A stretch of 6,335 nucleotides of DNA from an uncultured Flavobacteriales bacterium (GTDB taxonomy: Bacteria > Bacteroidota > Bacteroidia > Flavobacteriales_D > SKUL01): contig CALDPJ010000016.1 of assembly GCA_937911795.1 (NCBI GenBank), positions 1-6,335 on the forward strand, read 5' to 3'. The notes beneath the pieces are model-generated. The model was not told the origin of the DNA and ran no database searches. It saw nothing but the letters and a program-made list of their open reading frames with translations. Numbering within the stretch: the first letter of the stretch is position 1; every line of letters begins with the position of its first letter. Below, piece after piece: positions 1 through 6,329 of the stretch. Made by a program: the position numbers and the translations under genes.

Positions 1-1355
1 AAGATTATCAACTTCCAGATGGCACAATTGCTACTGTGGGGGGCATCTACGAACAGATTCTGCAAACCGTATTTGGCTGTGACAGTGTTGTATCGTTGGA
101 ACTGGAAATGTTACCGGAATATCACTTTGAATTCGATCATCAGATCTGCGATGATTCGTTTTATCAGCTGCCTGATGGTGAAGAAGTAAATGAATCAGGA
201 AGTTATACAGTCAGTTTTATATCCCAAAACGGATGCGACAGCACCTACACCATTAATCTTACCGTTGAACCCGTAATCAGTATAACAGAGGAAGTGAACC
301 TTTGCCAGGGCCAGACCCATATCTTGCCCGATGGAACCGAAGTGAATACAGAGGGTATATACGAAGTAGTCGTTTCCGGTGCAGAATGCGATTCGGTTTT
401 TGAGGTTACTCTCATCATAAATCCGGTTTATAATTTACAATTTGACGCTGAAATATGTGCCGATGAGAATTATACCCTGCCGGATGGTTCAATGGTGAAC
501 ATGGGTGGGCTTTATAATTCCAACCTCGAAACTGTTTCCGGCTGCGACAGCATCATAGAGACCTTCCTGATTGTGCACGAATTACCAGAACTCAGCATTT
601 CTATGGAGGCAACATTCTGCTCTCAACCCGGCAGCGTTCCTATACACACGAATCCGGAAGGAGGTACGATATTTTTTAACGGATCATCGATATTGGGAGA
701 TAGCCTGAATCTGAATTCGGTTTCCGCAGGCAATTATTCCGTCGGGTATGAATTTACAAATCCGGTTGGTTGCAGTAATAGTGTGACTCATGGATTTACC
801 GTTCTGCCGGTTATCAGTCCGGAATTCAGCCATTCAGTGAGTTGTTTAAATGTGGCGAATTTCACCAACCTCACCACAGATTCGGGTAAAGACTACGAGT
901 ATCTCTGGCAGATGAACGATTCAACATTTTCTGAAAGTTTCTCTGCTTCCTATAATTATGATGATCCCGGTGAATATATAGTTAGGTTAACTGCAGTTAA
1001 TTCTTTGGGTTGTGCCTATTCGACCACCGAATTGCTGGAATTACCCGAAGGACTTCAATTAACCGAATTCTGGTTCCCGAATGTTATTACCCCCAATGGT
1101 GATGATGCAAATTCAGAATTTCTGCTAATGCCCGAAGCCAATGAATGTCTCAAGTATCAGGTAACTATTTTCAATCGGTGGGGAATGCAGGTGTATAAAT
1201 TCAGTGAATCCGGCACTCCTTTTACAGGGCGCAATCAAACCGGGGAATTGTTGGAAGAAGGAATTTATTTCTACCTCATGGAATCCGAACAAGTGGATTG
1301 TTCGAACATTATTTACAATGAGTTATGCAAAGGAAGTGTCCATGTATTGCGATAA
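1..1355 (+). CDS. Secreted repeat protein with type IX secretion type B sorting domain (gliding motility-associated C-terminal domain), 5'-truncated
   Basis: The reading frame is open from the first full codon (position 3), so the true start lies upstream; the GTG at 36 is internal. Four tandem units of 51-52 residues (LPDG at nt 12, 168, 324 and 477) each carry a Y/H-x-LPDG motif, a G-x-Y turn and a CDS motif, with a further Cys before the next LPDG. A Cys-containing Ig-like segment follows (about nt 582-806). Next is a PKD-like domain (about nt 807-1043) with YLW near its start and PGEYIVRLTAVNSLGC near its end. The last 90 or so residues (from about nt 1068) show FPNVITPNGDD, VTIFNRWGMQVY and EGIYFYLM, the hallmarks of the type B (CHU_C) sorting domain. 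In this family the domain targets the protein through the type IX system to the cell surface or medium. The role is probably adhesive or structural; no catalytic domain is visible. The family call is firm, the specific function unknown. Confidence 0.93.
   Translation, partial: DYQLPDGTIATVGGIYEQILQTVFGCDSVVSLELEMLPEYHFEFDHQICDDSFYQLPDGEEVNESGSYTVSFISQNGCDSTYTINLTVEPVISITEEVNLCQGQTHILPDGTEVNTEGIYEVVVSGAECDSVFEVTLIINPVYNLQFDAEICADENYTLPDGSMVNMGGLYNSNLETVSGCDSIIETFLIVHELPELSISMEATFCSQPGSVPIHTNPEGGTIFFNGSSILGDSLNLNSVSAGNYSVGYEFTNPVGCSNSVTHGFTVLPVISPEFSHSVSCLNVANFTNLTTDSGKDYEYLWQMNDSTFSESFSASYNYDDPGEYIVRLTAVNSLGCAYSTTELLELPEGLQLTEFWFPNVITPNGDDANSEFLLMPEANECLKYQVTIFNRWGMQVYKFSESGTPFTGRNQTGELLEEGIYFYLMESEQVDCSNIIYNELCKGSVHVLR
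6..590 (+). repeat. Four tandem LPDG/CDS protein repeats, period 153-156 bp
   Basis: In-frame coding repeats start at nt 6, 162, 318 and 471, giving spacings of 156, 156 and 153 bases. Each unit runs Y/H-x-LPDG, then a G-x-Y turn, then (G/E)CDS, a beta-rich stretch and a Cys in an I/L-C context before the next LPDG. The units are diverged at nucleotide level and are clear mainly as protein, so they are old duplications rather than recent copies. The first unit begins almost at the window edge, so more copies probably lie upstream. Confidence 0.85.
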
Positions 1356-1424
1356 CTGAAAAAAATAGAAACGCGAATATTCTGAAGTTCACGCTGAGTC
1401 AGTTTTGCACGTTCGGCAAGAAAT
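1356..1424. other. Convergent intergenic gap
   Basis: This 69-base gap separates two genes that end tail to tail. An A-run follows the plus-strand stop (1359-1365). The only foldable segment is a 6-bp stem with a G-U pair (1403-1408 with 1416-1421), which lacks a U-tract on either strand. No terminator can be supported. Confidence 0.5.
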
Positions 1425-2558
1425 TTATCCCCTGGTTTCTAAAGTGCCATCTGCGTGCAGCGCAAAGCGTCCTTTGTCGCGTGCGTGCACCTGATCGAGC
1501 TTTGGCCAGGGCCAGCCACCGAATTTTGTGCGGTGGTATTCTTCAAAAGCCTCCTGAATTTCCTGCTTGGTGTTCATCACAAAAGGCCCGTACTGAATTA
1601 CCGGCTCGTTGATTGGCTTGCCCTGCAGTAATAATATTCCGGCTTCATTATCGCCGTTTTGAATTACCACATCCTCATCCGGACGTATAGTAGCCCGGTG
1701 ATATTTCGGGATCTTTGTTCCACCGATTGCAAGATTTTCTCCTTCGTAAAAATATACCGTACGGTTGATGCCGGCCGCGGTTTTTGGCAATGTCCATTTC
1801 GCACCCGGTTCCATTTTAACATTCCACACCGCAACATGATTTTCTACATCTGCCGCCCACGAATCCGGTGGTGGAGCAGGTGCACGATGTCCGTGTAATT
1901 CTCCTGCAATCACTTCAACATAGGTGTTGAGCTGGTTGCTGTCGCAATGGTTGTACTTCGGAATTGAATCGCCCCACAACATCTTAAAGTGCGGATCCAC
2001 CATTTTGTTTTTCTTCGGAAGGTTGAGCCAGATCTGAAACAACTCCATGGTGTTCTCTTTGTCCTCGTGAATGAGCGGAAACATCTCGCTGTGTTGCACA
2101 CCACCTCCGGCCGTCATCCATTGCACGTCGCCATCGCCGTAACGGCCGGCAGCACCGAGAGAATCGGCATGGTCAACGATTCCTTTTCGCACCACGGTAA
2201 TGGTCTCGAAACCCCGGTGTGGATGGCCCGGGAATCCCGGCACCACTTTTCCGTGGTACATCCTGAAACCATCTTTGATGATAAAGTCATCTCCGAGTGG
2301 TCGGTCATTAATTGGAATGGAAGGGCCCATTTTTTCGTTTCCCTTCGGAAAGAAATCTTCATGATGCACACAAAACAAAAATGGATCGGCGGTTTCCCAC
2401 TGAAAACCGAGTGGTTTGATGTCTGTTATTAAAGGCATTTTTTTATTGGATTCGTCGCGTGATCCGCCGGCCATACTTCCCAATGGTAAAGCCATCAGTG
2501 ATGTAACGCCCAGAGAGATCCGCGAAATGAAACTTCTTCTGACAATTTTTTCAGCCAT
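1425..2558 (-). CDS. Pirin-family bicupin protein with Tat-like signal peptide
   Basis: The 377-residue product is a pirin. The N-terminal cupin carries HPHRGFET (His112, His114) and QHSE (His156, Glu158), which match the four metal ligands of characterised pirins (His, His, His, Glu). TAGGGVQHSE and the tail GGWPW-H-R-GRFA-DG-E are also family-typical. The second cupin follows (about residues 235-330). Pirins are iron-binding proteins; some show quercetin 2,3-dioxygenase activity and others are regulatory, and the sequence does not decide between these. Residues 6-30 read VRRSFI, a hydrophobic stretch, then SMA, which resembles a twin-arginine signal with cleavage after Ala30. This makes the protein longer than usual pirins (about 290 residues in human) and suggests export of a folded metalloprotein. 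The start ATG is chosen because it includes this signal; Met41 is the alternative. No Shine-Dalgarno sequence is present, only an A-rich stretch. The gene lies 76 bases downstream of another minus-strand gene and may share its transcript. Confidence 0.92.
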   Translation of the reverse strand: MAEKIVRRSFISRISLGVTSLMALPLGSMAGGSRDESNKKMPLITDIKPLGFQWETADPFLFCVHHEDFFPKGNEKMGPSIPINDRPLGDDFIIKDGFRMYHGKVVPGFPGHPHRGFETITVVRKGIVDHADSLGAAGRYGDGDVQWMTAGGGVQHSEMFPLIHEDKENTMELFQIWLNLPKKNKMVDPHFKMLWGDSIPKYNHCDSNQLNTYVEVIAGELHGHRAPAPPPDSWAADVENHVAVWNVKMEPGAKWTLPKTAAGINRTVYFYEGENLAIGGTKIPKYHRATIRPDEDVVIQNGDNEAGILLLQGKPINEPVIQYGPFVMNTKQEIQEAFEEYHRTKFGGWPWPKLDQVHARDKGRFALHADGTLETRG

Positions 2559-2634
2559 TTTTTAAGGTGTTAGAAACGTGCCGGAATTGCAGCACTAAAT
2601 TAAGAAATATCAATGGGGGAAAAGAACCGGAAAT

Positions 2635-3213
2635 TTATTTCCGCGAAGGCGAAGAAACCGGAGTCAGGAAGAAATAGTTTTCGTTATCGGTTCTGGTAAA
2701 ATGCCGAAGCTCTCTCTCCTTAATATCCATTGTATTTTCGTAGATGTCTTCATAAACAATCCGTACGGTCAGTTCTTTGAGGATGTTGCGCACTTCTTCA
2801 CGCTGTTTTTTCTGATCTTTACTGGTGATGTCCACCGGCAGTTCAATCAATGTGATCGATTGCCCGGGTTGCATAACGAAGTTTTTATAATCCGTCCAAT
2901 ATTCGGAAAAGTGCATGGAGCCGGTGAGTTTCTTGGGCATCCAATCGTAAATACAGTTTTTTGTGGTGCCGGATTGATCGCTTACAGAAATCAATTTGAT
3001 CACCGCAATTCCCGATCCCGAATTTCTGAGTTCGACGGCGAGTAAATTTTCATAATCCCATTGTCCGATCTGCAATATAGGCCGAACTGATTTCACGTGG
3101 TGCTCGCGCTGAAGACGGAATGTCCGAAAGGCCAGCATGGTGCTGTACAGCGCTGCCAGTAAGGCCAGTGCAGCAATTATTCCCTGCCAATACTCTTGTA
3201 GGAACGCTTCCAT
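2635..3213 (-). CDS. Hypothetical protein with one N-terminal membrane segment
   Basis: I do not recognise this 192-residue protein. It has a short N-terminus, one hydrophobic segment (about residues 11-29, GIIAALALLAALYSTMLAF), then a basic stretch (RTFRLQREHHVK, 30-41). By the positive-inside rule this puts the soluble C-terminal part in the cytoplasm. Residues 45-130 look beta-rich, with ELRNSGSGIAVI (61-72) and MQPGQSITLIELPV (114-127). A charged, probably helical patch (SKDQKKQREEVRNILKEL, 131-148) follows, then strands. The beta pattern with an N-x-G-x-G turn resembles small immunoglobulin-like domains found behind single membrane anchors in many uncharacterised bacterial proteins, but that is an inference. 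The frame is open throughout and codon use resembles its neighbours, so it is likely a real gene. It precedes the pirin gene by 76 bases on the same strand. It is the first gene leftward from the divergent intergenic region. Confidence 0.75.
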   Translation of the reverse strand: MEAFLQEYWQGIIAALALLAALYSTMLAFRTFRLQREHHVKSVRPILQIGQWDYENLLAVELRNSGSGIAVIKLISVSDQSGTTKNCIYDWMPKKLTGSMHFSEYWTDYKNFVMQPGQSITLIELPVDITSKDQKKQREEVRNILKELTVRIVYEDIYENTMDIKERELRHFTRTDNENYFFLTPVSSPSRK

Positions 3214-3246
3214 AATACGCTTTTAAAAATTCTAATTGATTCCGCC

Positions 3247-3351
3247 TTTTTCAGATCAATTTGACTTTTTCAGTTGCCAAAGTAGATCATTTTCATGGGC
3301 GTGACAAATGAACTAAAGGGTTTTTTCAGCAACAATGACTCAGTTTTTCAG
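3247..3351 (+). repeat. Four direct copies of TTTTTCAG
   Basis: Exact copies lie at 3247-3254, 3266-3273, 3322-3329 and 3344-3351, forming two pairs with start spacings of 19 and 22 bases. A one-off variant, TTTTCAT, lies near 3290-3296. An inverted shorter copy, CTGAAAA, overlaps the transporter start at 3479-3485. The pairs may be regulator binding sites; this is inference from spacing alone. Confidence 0.6.
3278..3308 (-). promoter_or_regulatory. Candidate Bacteroidota-type promoter for the leftward gene
   Basis: On the minus strand TTTG (3305-3308) is followed after 20 bases by TACTTTG (3278-3284). The Bacteroidota consensus is a -33 TTTG and a -7 TAnnTTTG about 19-21 bases apart. The -7 element here lacks one spacer base. 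It would give a leader of roughly 55-60 bases before the start at 3213. Transcription start data are absent, so this is a candidate only. Confidence 0.35.
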
Positions 3352-3372
3352 CATTTCGTTGTTTCCTAAAAC

Positions 3373-3399
3373 GTGGAAAACCGTTACGGATTTTGCCAC
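3373..3399. repeat. Imperfect inverted repeat / potential hairpin
   Basis: GTGG-AAAA-CCG (3373-3383) pairs with CGG-a-TTTT-g-CCAC (3387-3399), leaving a 3-base loop and two single-base bulges on the right arm. Eleven base pairs form, seven of them G-C. There is no T-tract on either side, so it is not a standard terminator. It could be an operator or a leader hairpin upstream of the transporter operon. Confidence 0.5.
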
Positions 3400-3440
3400 A
3401 GTCGGAATAAACAGTTTTCTATTGATTTTGTTTAGCTGCC

Positions 3441-3469
3441 TTGCGATTTCTACAGCGTCCTTAACTTAG
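3441..3469 (+). promoter_or_regulatory. Weak candidate promoter for the transporter operon
   Basis: TTG (3441-3443) is followed after 18 bases by TAACTTAG (3462-3469), one mismatch from the Bacteroidota -7 consensus TAnnTTTG. If used, transcription would start only about 10 bases before the ATG at 3485, giving a very short leader. The match is weak and the spacing slightly short. Confidence 0.22.
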
Positions 3470-3484
3470 CCCAAAATTCTGAAA

Positions 3485-4579
3485 ATGGTTTACAGGCTGA
3501 TGGCTGGTGTTTTATTGGTGACGTTGCTCAGTTGCAATAATCAGGTGGGGAAAACCGAACAGAATACCGTTTCCTGCGATCGCTGGCTGACGAATGACTA
3601 CGCCGCAAATTTCGCCGTCCGGGTGTGTGGTGCCGATACAACCCTGTTTTTGCTCAATCCCGGGAATGCCTTGGATACTTTGGCGGAGTTTCCAGTTCAA
3701 AATCCGGCAGATCCAAAGCGGCTGGCAACGATCTCCACCACACATGTGCCGATGATCAAGGAACTGAACAGCCTGAACCACCTTATTGGTGTGGGCTATG
3801 CCGATTACATCACCGATGACGATATTCATCAGCGAATCGGCGATGGCCGGCTGCGAACCATTACATTCGAAGATCGGTTGAATTTTGAAGTGGTGGTCGA
3901 TCTGCAGCCAGAGGTGTTGATGGTTTATCCGTATGGCAACGAGAATTACGACAGCTACAGAAACGCCGGCATTCAGGTGCTTCCGATAGCCGAATATGCC
4001 GAAGATCACCCGCTCGGACGAACGGAATGGATAAAGGTAATGGGTTTACTCACCGGGCAGTATTCGAAAGCTGAAGCAATTTTTAAAGAAGCCGCAGAAC
4101 AGTACGAAATGTTGAAGCAAAACGCTGCTGCAACCACAGAACGTCCCATGGTTTTCACCGGAAGTTTTTACAAAGGACGATGGTCGGCACCGGCCGGAGA
4201 GAGTTTTGTGGCGCAGTTTATCAAAGATGCCGGAGCAGATTACGCATTCGCTGAATATCCCGGCCACAACAATACCGAACTGGATTTTGAAGTGGTGCTC
4301 GAAAAAATTTCGGGAGCCGATTACTTCGGAAAAGTAATCCACCGCGAGAGCAGCGTCACCAGAAACGATTTTATGGAAGAAAACAAGCGCTTTGAATTGC
4401 TTCGGACGTTTGGGGATGATCAGCTTTTTTATTGCAATACCCACACGAGCGATTATTTCGGAAAAGGATTGCTTGAGCCCCACATGATGCTCCGCGATTT
4501 ATTCCGGATTTTTCATCCTGAATTGTCAGAGAATCCGGACTCGACAGGTTTCGTTTATTTCAAGCCGCTGTCATTGTGA
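3485..4579 (+). CDS. Lipoprotein substrate-binding protein of a BtuF/FecB-type ABC importer
   Basis: The 364-residue product begins with a lipoprotein signal: a hydrophobic core and lipobox LLSC with the acylated Cys at residue 17, so it should be anchored in the inner membrane facing the periplasm. Residues 35-75 form a beta-rich N-terminal extension with Cys31 and Cys48, common in Bacteroidota members of the family. The periplasmic-binding fold (PF01497 type) starts around RLATISTTHVPMIKEL (79-94). It continues through LQPEVLMVYPYG (140-151) and PLGRTEWIKVMGLLTGQYSKAEAIF (176-200), the region of the linking helix, and the second lobe includes SAPAGESFVAQFIKDAGADYAF (234-255). Such proteins bind iron-siderophore complexes, haem or cobalamin; which one cannot be told here. 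The ATG at 3485 gives a normal signal peptide; Met6 is a possible alternative. The stop overlaps the permease start by 4 bases (GTGA), indicating translational coupling. Confidence 0.92.
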   Translation: MVYRLMAGVLLVTLLSCNNQVGKTEQNTVSCDRWLTNDYAANFAVRVCGADTTLFLLNPGNALDTLAEFPVQNPADPKRLATISTTHVPMIKELNSLNHLIGVGYADYITDDDIHQRIGDGRLRTITFEDRLNFEVVVDLQPEVLMVYPYGNENYDSYRNAGIQVLPIAEYAEDHPLGRTEWIKVMGLLTGQYSKAEAIFKEAAEQYEMLKQNAAATTERPMVFTGSFYKGRWSAPAGESFVAQFIKDAGADYAFAEYPGHNNTELDFEVVLEKISGADYFGKVIHRESSVTRNDFMEENKRFELLRTFGDDQLFYCNTHTSDYFGKGLLEPHMMLRDLFRIFHPELSENPDSTGFVYFKPLSL

Positions 4580-5607
4580 ACGGAATTCTCCACGGCAAAA
4601 AATTAATTTTCTCCGGACTGGTACTGGCCGTCTTCGGTTTGTGGTTGTTGAATATCGCCCTCGGATCGGTAGCGCTGCCACTTTCTGACATTCTCAGTGT
4701 GCTGTCTGGAAATGCCGTTTCCAAAAGCAGTGAACTGATCATTTTGGGAAGCCGCTTGCCGAATTCTATTACGGCTGTTCTCGCAGGAGCGGGTTTGTCT
4801 GTGTGCGGCCTGATGTTGCAGTCGTTGTTCAGAAATCCGCTGGCGGGGCCTTCCGTACTCGGTTTAACTTCGGGGGCGAGTCTCGGAGTAGCGGTAGTGA
4901 TGCTGCTTTCGGGTGGAATGTTGATGTTGCCGTTCTGGGGAATCCAGGTGCTGTCGATCGTGGCTGCCTTGTCGGGTGCCTTGATGATATTACTGATTTT
5001 GCTGATTGCGCTGCGGAAGATCAGCAGCAATGTAACCATTCTGATACTTGGTTTAATGCTCAGCTACGCAGTCAGCTCGGTGGTTTCTATACTTGAACTG
5101 TTCGCCACCAAAGAATCGCTGCAGATGTACGTTTTCTGGGGATTCGGAAGTTTCTCGGGGTTGTCGTGGATGCAGGTCGGGTTGTTGACGGTTATTACAA
5201 TTATCGCCACCATTGCGATTCTTCCATTGCTGAAACCGATGAACGCACTCATCCTCGGAGAATCATACGCGCGGAGTCTCGGCGTAAACATCTCCGGAAG
5301 CAGGAACAAAATTATTCTCCTCACCGGATTACTGGCCGGAACGATCACTGCCTTTTGCGGACCGATCGCATTTCTCGGAATGGCCGTTCCGCATCTGGCT
5401 CGCTGGTTGTTCCGAAGTGACGATCACCGGATTTTGTTTCCCGGAACAATGCTCATGGGAATGCTCATCGCGTTGATTTGTGATCTGATTGCACGACTTC
5501 CCGGCCTGGACTGGGTACTGCCGTTGAATGCGATTACCGCGCTGGTAGGTGCTCCGGTGGTGTTGCTGATCATCCTGAGAAACAATCGTTTTAAAACCTA
5601 TTTCTGA
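4576..5607 (+). CDS. FecCD/BtuC-family ABC transporter permease
   Basis: This 343-residue integral membrane protein forms the transport channel of a type II importer and is expected to work as a homodimer. Family hallmarks are SRLPNSITAVLAGAGLSVCG (59-78), RNPLAGPSVLG (86-96), GESYARSLGV (228-237, the cytoplasmic coupling-helix region contacting the ATPase), GPIAFLGMAVPHLAR (262-276) and ITALVGAP (320-327). About ten hydrophobic segments are visible, beginning at residues 9-29, and the length is normal for the family. The GTG at 4576 is the likely start: it sits in a GTGA overlap with the stop of the binding protein and allows a short N-terminus before the first membrane segment. The gene ends in a TGATG overlap with the ATPase gene. 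It may resemble BtuC, FhuB, FecC or FecD; the sequence alone does not give the substrate. Confidence 0.95.
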   Translation: MNGILHGKKLIFSGLVLAVFGLWLLNIALGSVALPLSDILSVLSGNAVSKSSELIILGSRLPNSITAVLAGAGLSVCGLMLQSLFRNPLAGPSVLGLTSGASLGVAVVMLLSGGMLMLPFWGIQVLSIVAALSGALMILLILLIALRKISSNVTILILGLMLSYAVSSVVSILELFATKESLQMYVFWGFGSFSGLSWMQVGLLTVITIIATIAILPLLKPMNALILGESYARSLGVNISGSRNKIILLTGLLAGTITAFCGPIAFLGMAVPHLARWLFRSDDHRILFPGTMLMGMLIALICDLIARLPGLDWVLPLNAITALVGAPVVLLIILRNNRFKTYF

Positions 5608-6329
5608 TGCTGTCGGCAAAAAATATCACCGTTGGATATGAGGGTCATGCTGTGTTACAGAACGTTTCCATTTCTGCTGACTCCGGTGAACGCATCGCGC
5701 TGTTGGGCCTCAACGGAACGGGGAAAAGTACGTTGTTGCTTTCGCTGGCGACCTTGCTTCCGGTGTTGAAGGGTGATATTTACTGGGGAGCGCAATCATT
5801 ATCGGAACTTTCTGCAGAAGACAGAGCGCGGCTCGTGGCCGTGGTGACCACCGATCGGGTGAAAACCGGAAGTATGACGACGCGCGAAGTAGTGGCCATG
5901 GGCCGATATCCATATACGGGTATGTTCGGAAAACTATCTGCTGAGGATGAACACATCGTTTCTCAGGTAGCAGATCAATGTGGGTTGATCGGATTGTACG
6001 ATCAGCCTTTTTCCAATCTGAGCGACGGTCAAAAACAACGTGCCCTGATTGCCCGGGCACTGGCGCAGCAAACGCCACTCATTTTGCTGGATGAGCCTAC
6101 CTCCTTTTTGGATGTCCGCGGGAAAAAGGAGGTTTTTGATTTGCTTGCTCAGCTCGATGATCAACTGGTAATTTTCTCAACCCACGAAGTAGAAAGCGCG
6201 GTGAAAGTGGCCTCCCGCTGTTGGGTAATCGGAGAAAACGGAAAGTGTAATGATGTGCCGGTTTCCGGAGTGGAATCCGGTAGAAAGATTCGCGAAGCAC
6301 TGGGTTTAACCAAAAGTGAAGGCTGGTGA
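5607..6329 (+). CDS. ABC transporter ATP-binding protein (BtuD/FecE type) with a variant Q-loop
   Basis: The 240-residue cytoplasmic ATPase energises the preceding permease. Walker A is GLNGTGKST (34-42, Lys40), the signature is LSDGQKQ (138-144), Walker B is LILLDEP (158-164, catalytic Glu163), the D-loop is SFLD (166-169) and the switch His is His193 in STHE. MTTREVVAMGRYPYT (90-104) matches the segment after the Q-loop in FecE/BtuD relatives. Where the Q-loop Gln is expected (around residues 81-82 in AVVTTDRV), threonines are present instead. The signature has Asp for the second Gly of LSGGQ. Both changes are, from memory, common in Bacteroidota members of this family. The start overlaps the permease stop by one base (TGATG), and the stop makes the same kind of overlap with an ATG at 6329. 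All other catalytic residues are present, so it should be active. Confidence 0.95.
   Translation: MLSAKNITVGYEGHAVLQNVSISADSGERIALLGLNGTGKSTLLLSLATLLPVLKGDIYWGAQSLSELSAEDRARLVAVVTTDRVKTGSMTTREVVAMGRYPYTGMFGKLSAEDEHIVSQVADQCGLIGLYDQPFSNLSDGQKQRALIARALAQQTPLILLDEPTSFLDVRGKKEVFDLLAQLDDQLVIFSTHEVESAVKVASRCWVIGENGKCNDVPVSGVESGRKIREALGLTKSEGW

Larger units (their letters stand above)
3214..3484. other. Divergent intergenic regulatory region
   Basis: These 271 bases separate the leftward membrane-protein gene from the rightward transporter operon, so promoters for both directions must lie here or just inside. The region is AT-rich with no convincing small open frame. It contains four direct copies of an 8-base motif (3247-3351), an imperfect inverted repeat (3373-3399) and weak promoter-like sequences for each direction. 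I see no cobalamin riboswitch core and no good Fur-box match. Confidence 0.7.

Noticed and set aside
6..590. CRISPR-like or recent DNA tandem repeats
   Set aside because: The period is a multiple of three, the units are in frame and diverged in DNA, and conservation is at protein level, so these are domain repeats.
1403..1421. Intrinsic terminator between the convergent genes
   Set aside because: The stem has only six pairs, one of them G-U, with a 7-base loop and no U-tract on either strand; on the minus strand the G-U becomes an A-C mismatch.
1325..1612. Plus-strand open frame of 95 codons across the convergent junction
   Set aside because: It starts inside the sorting domain of the first gene and runs antisense into the pirin gene, with no protein features.
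1989..2432. Plus-strand open frame of 147 codons inside the pirin gene
   Set aside because: It lies wholly antisense to a well-supported pirin with all metal ligands, and its translation shows no recognisable domain.
3282..3315. Fur box
   Set aside because: The AT-rich stretch with GATCATTTTCAT has too few matches to the GATAATGATAATCATTATC consensus to support a call.
3214..3484. Cobalamin riboswitch upstream of a BtuFCD-like operon
   Set aside because: GCCACAG at 3396-3402 loosely resembles part of the B12 element, but the GGTGAAAATCC-like core and the AGTCAGGAGACC-type box are not found, and the region is short.
3512..4009. Minus-strand open frame of 165 codons
   Set aside because: It is antisense to the substrate-binding protein, and the translation is rich in His, Ile and Gln with no domain features.
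4560..5039. Minus-strand open frame of 159 codons
   Set aside because: It is the shadow of the hydrophobic permease gene; the plus-strand frame carries the FecCD motifs.
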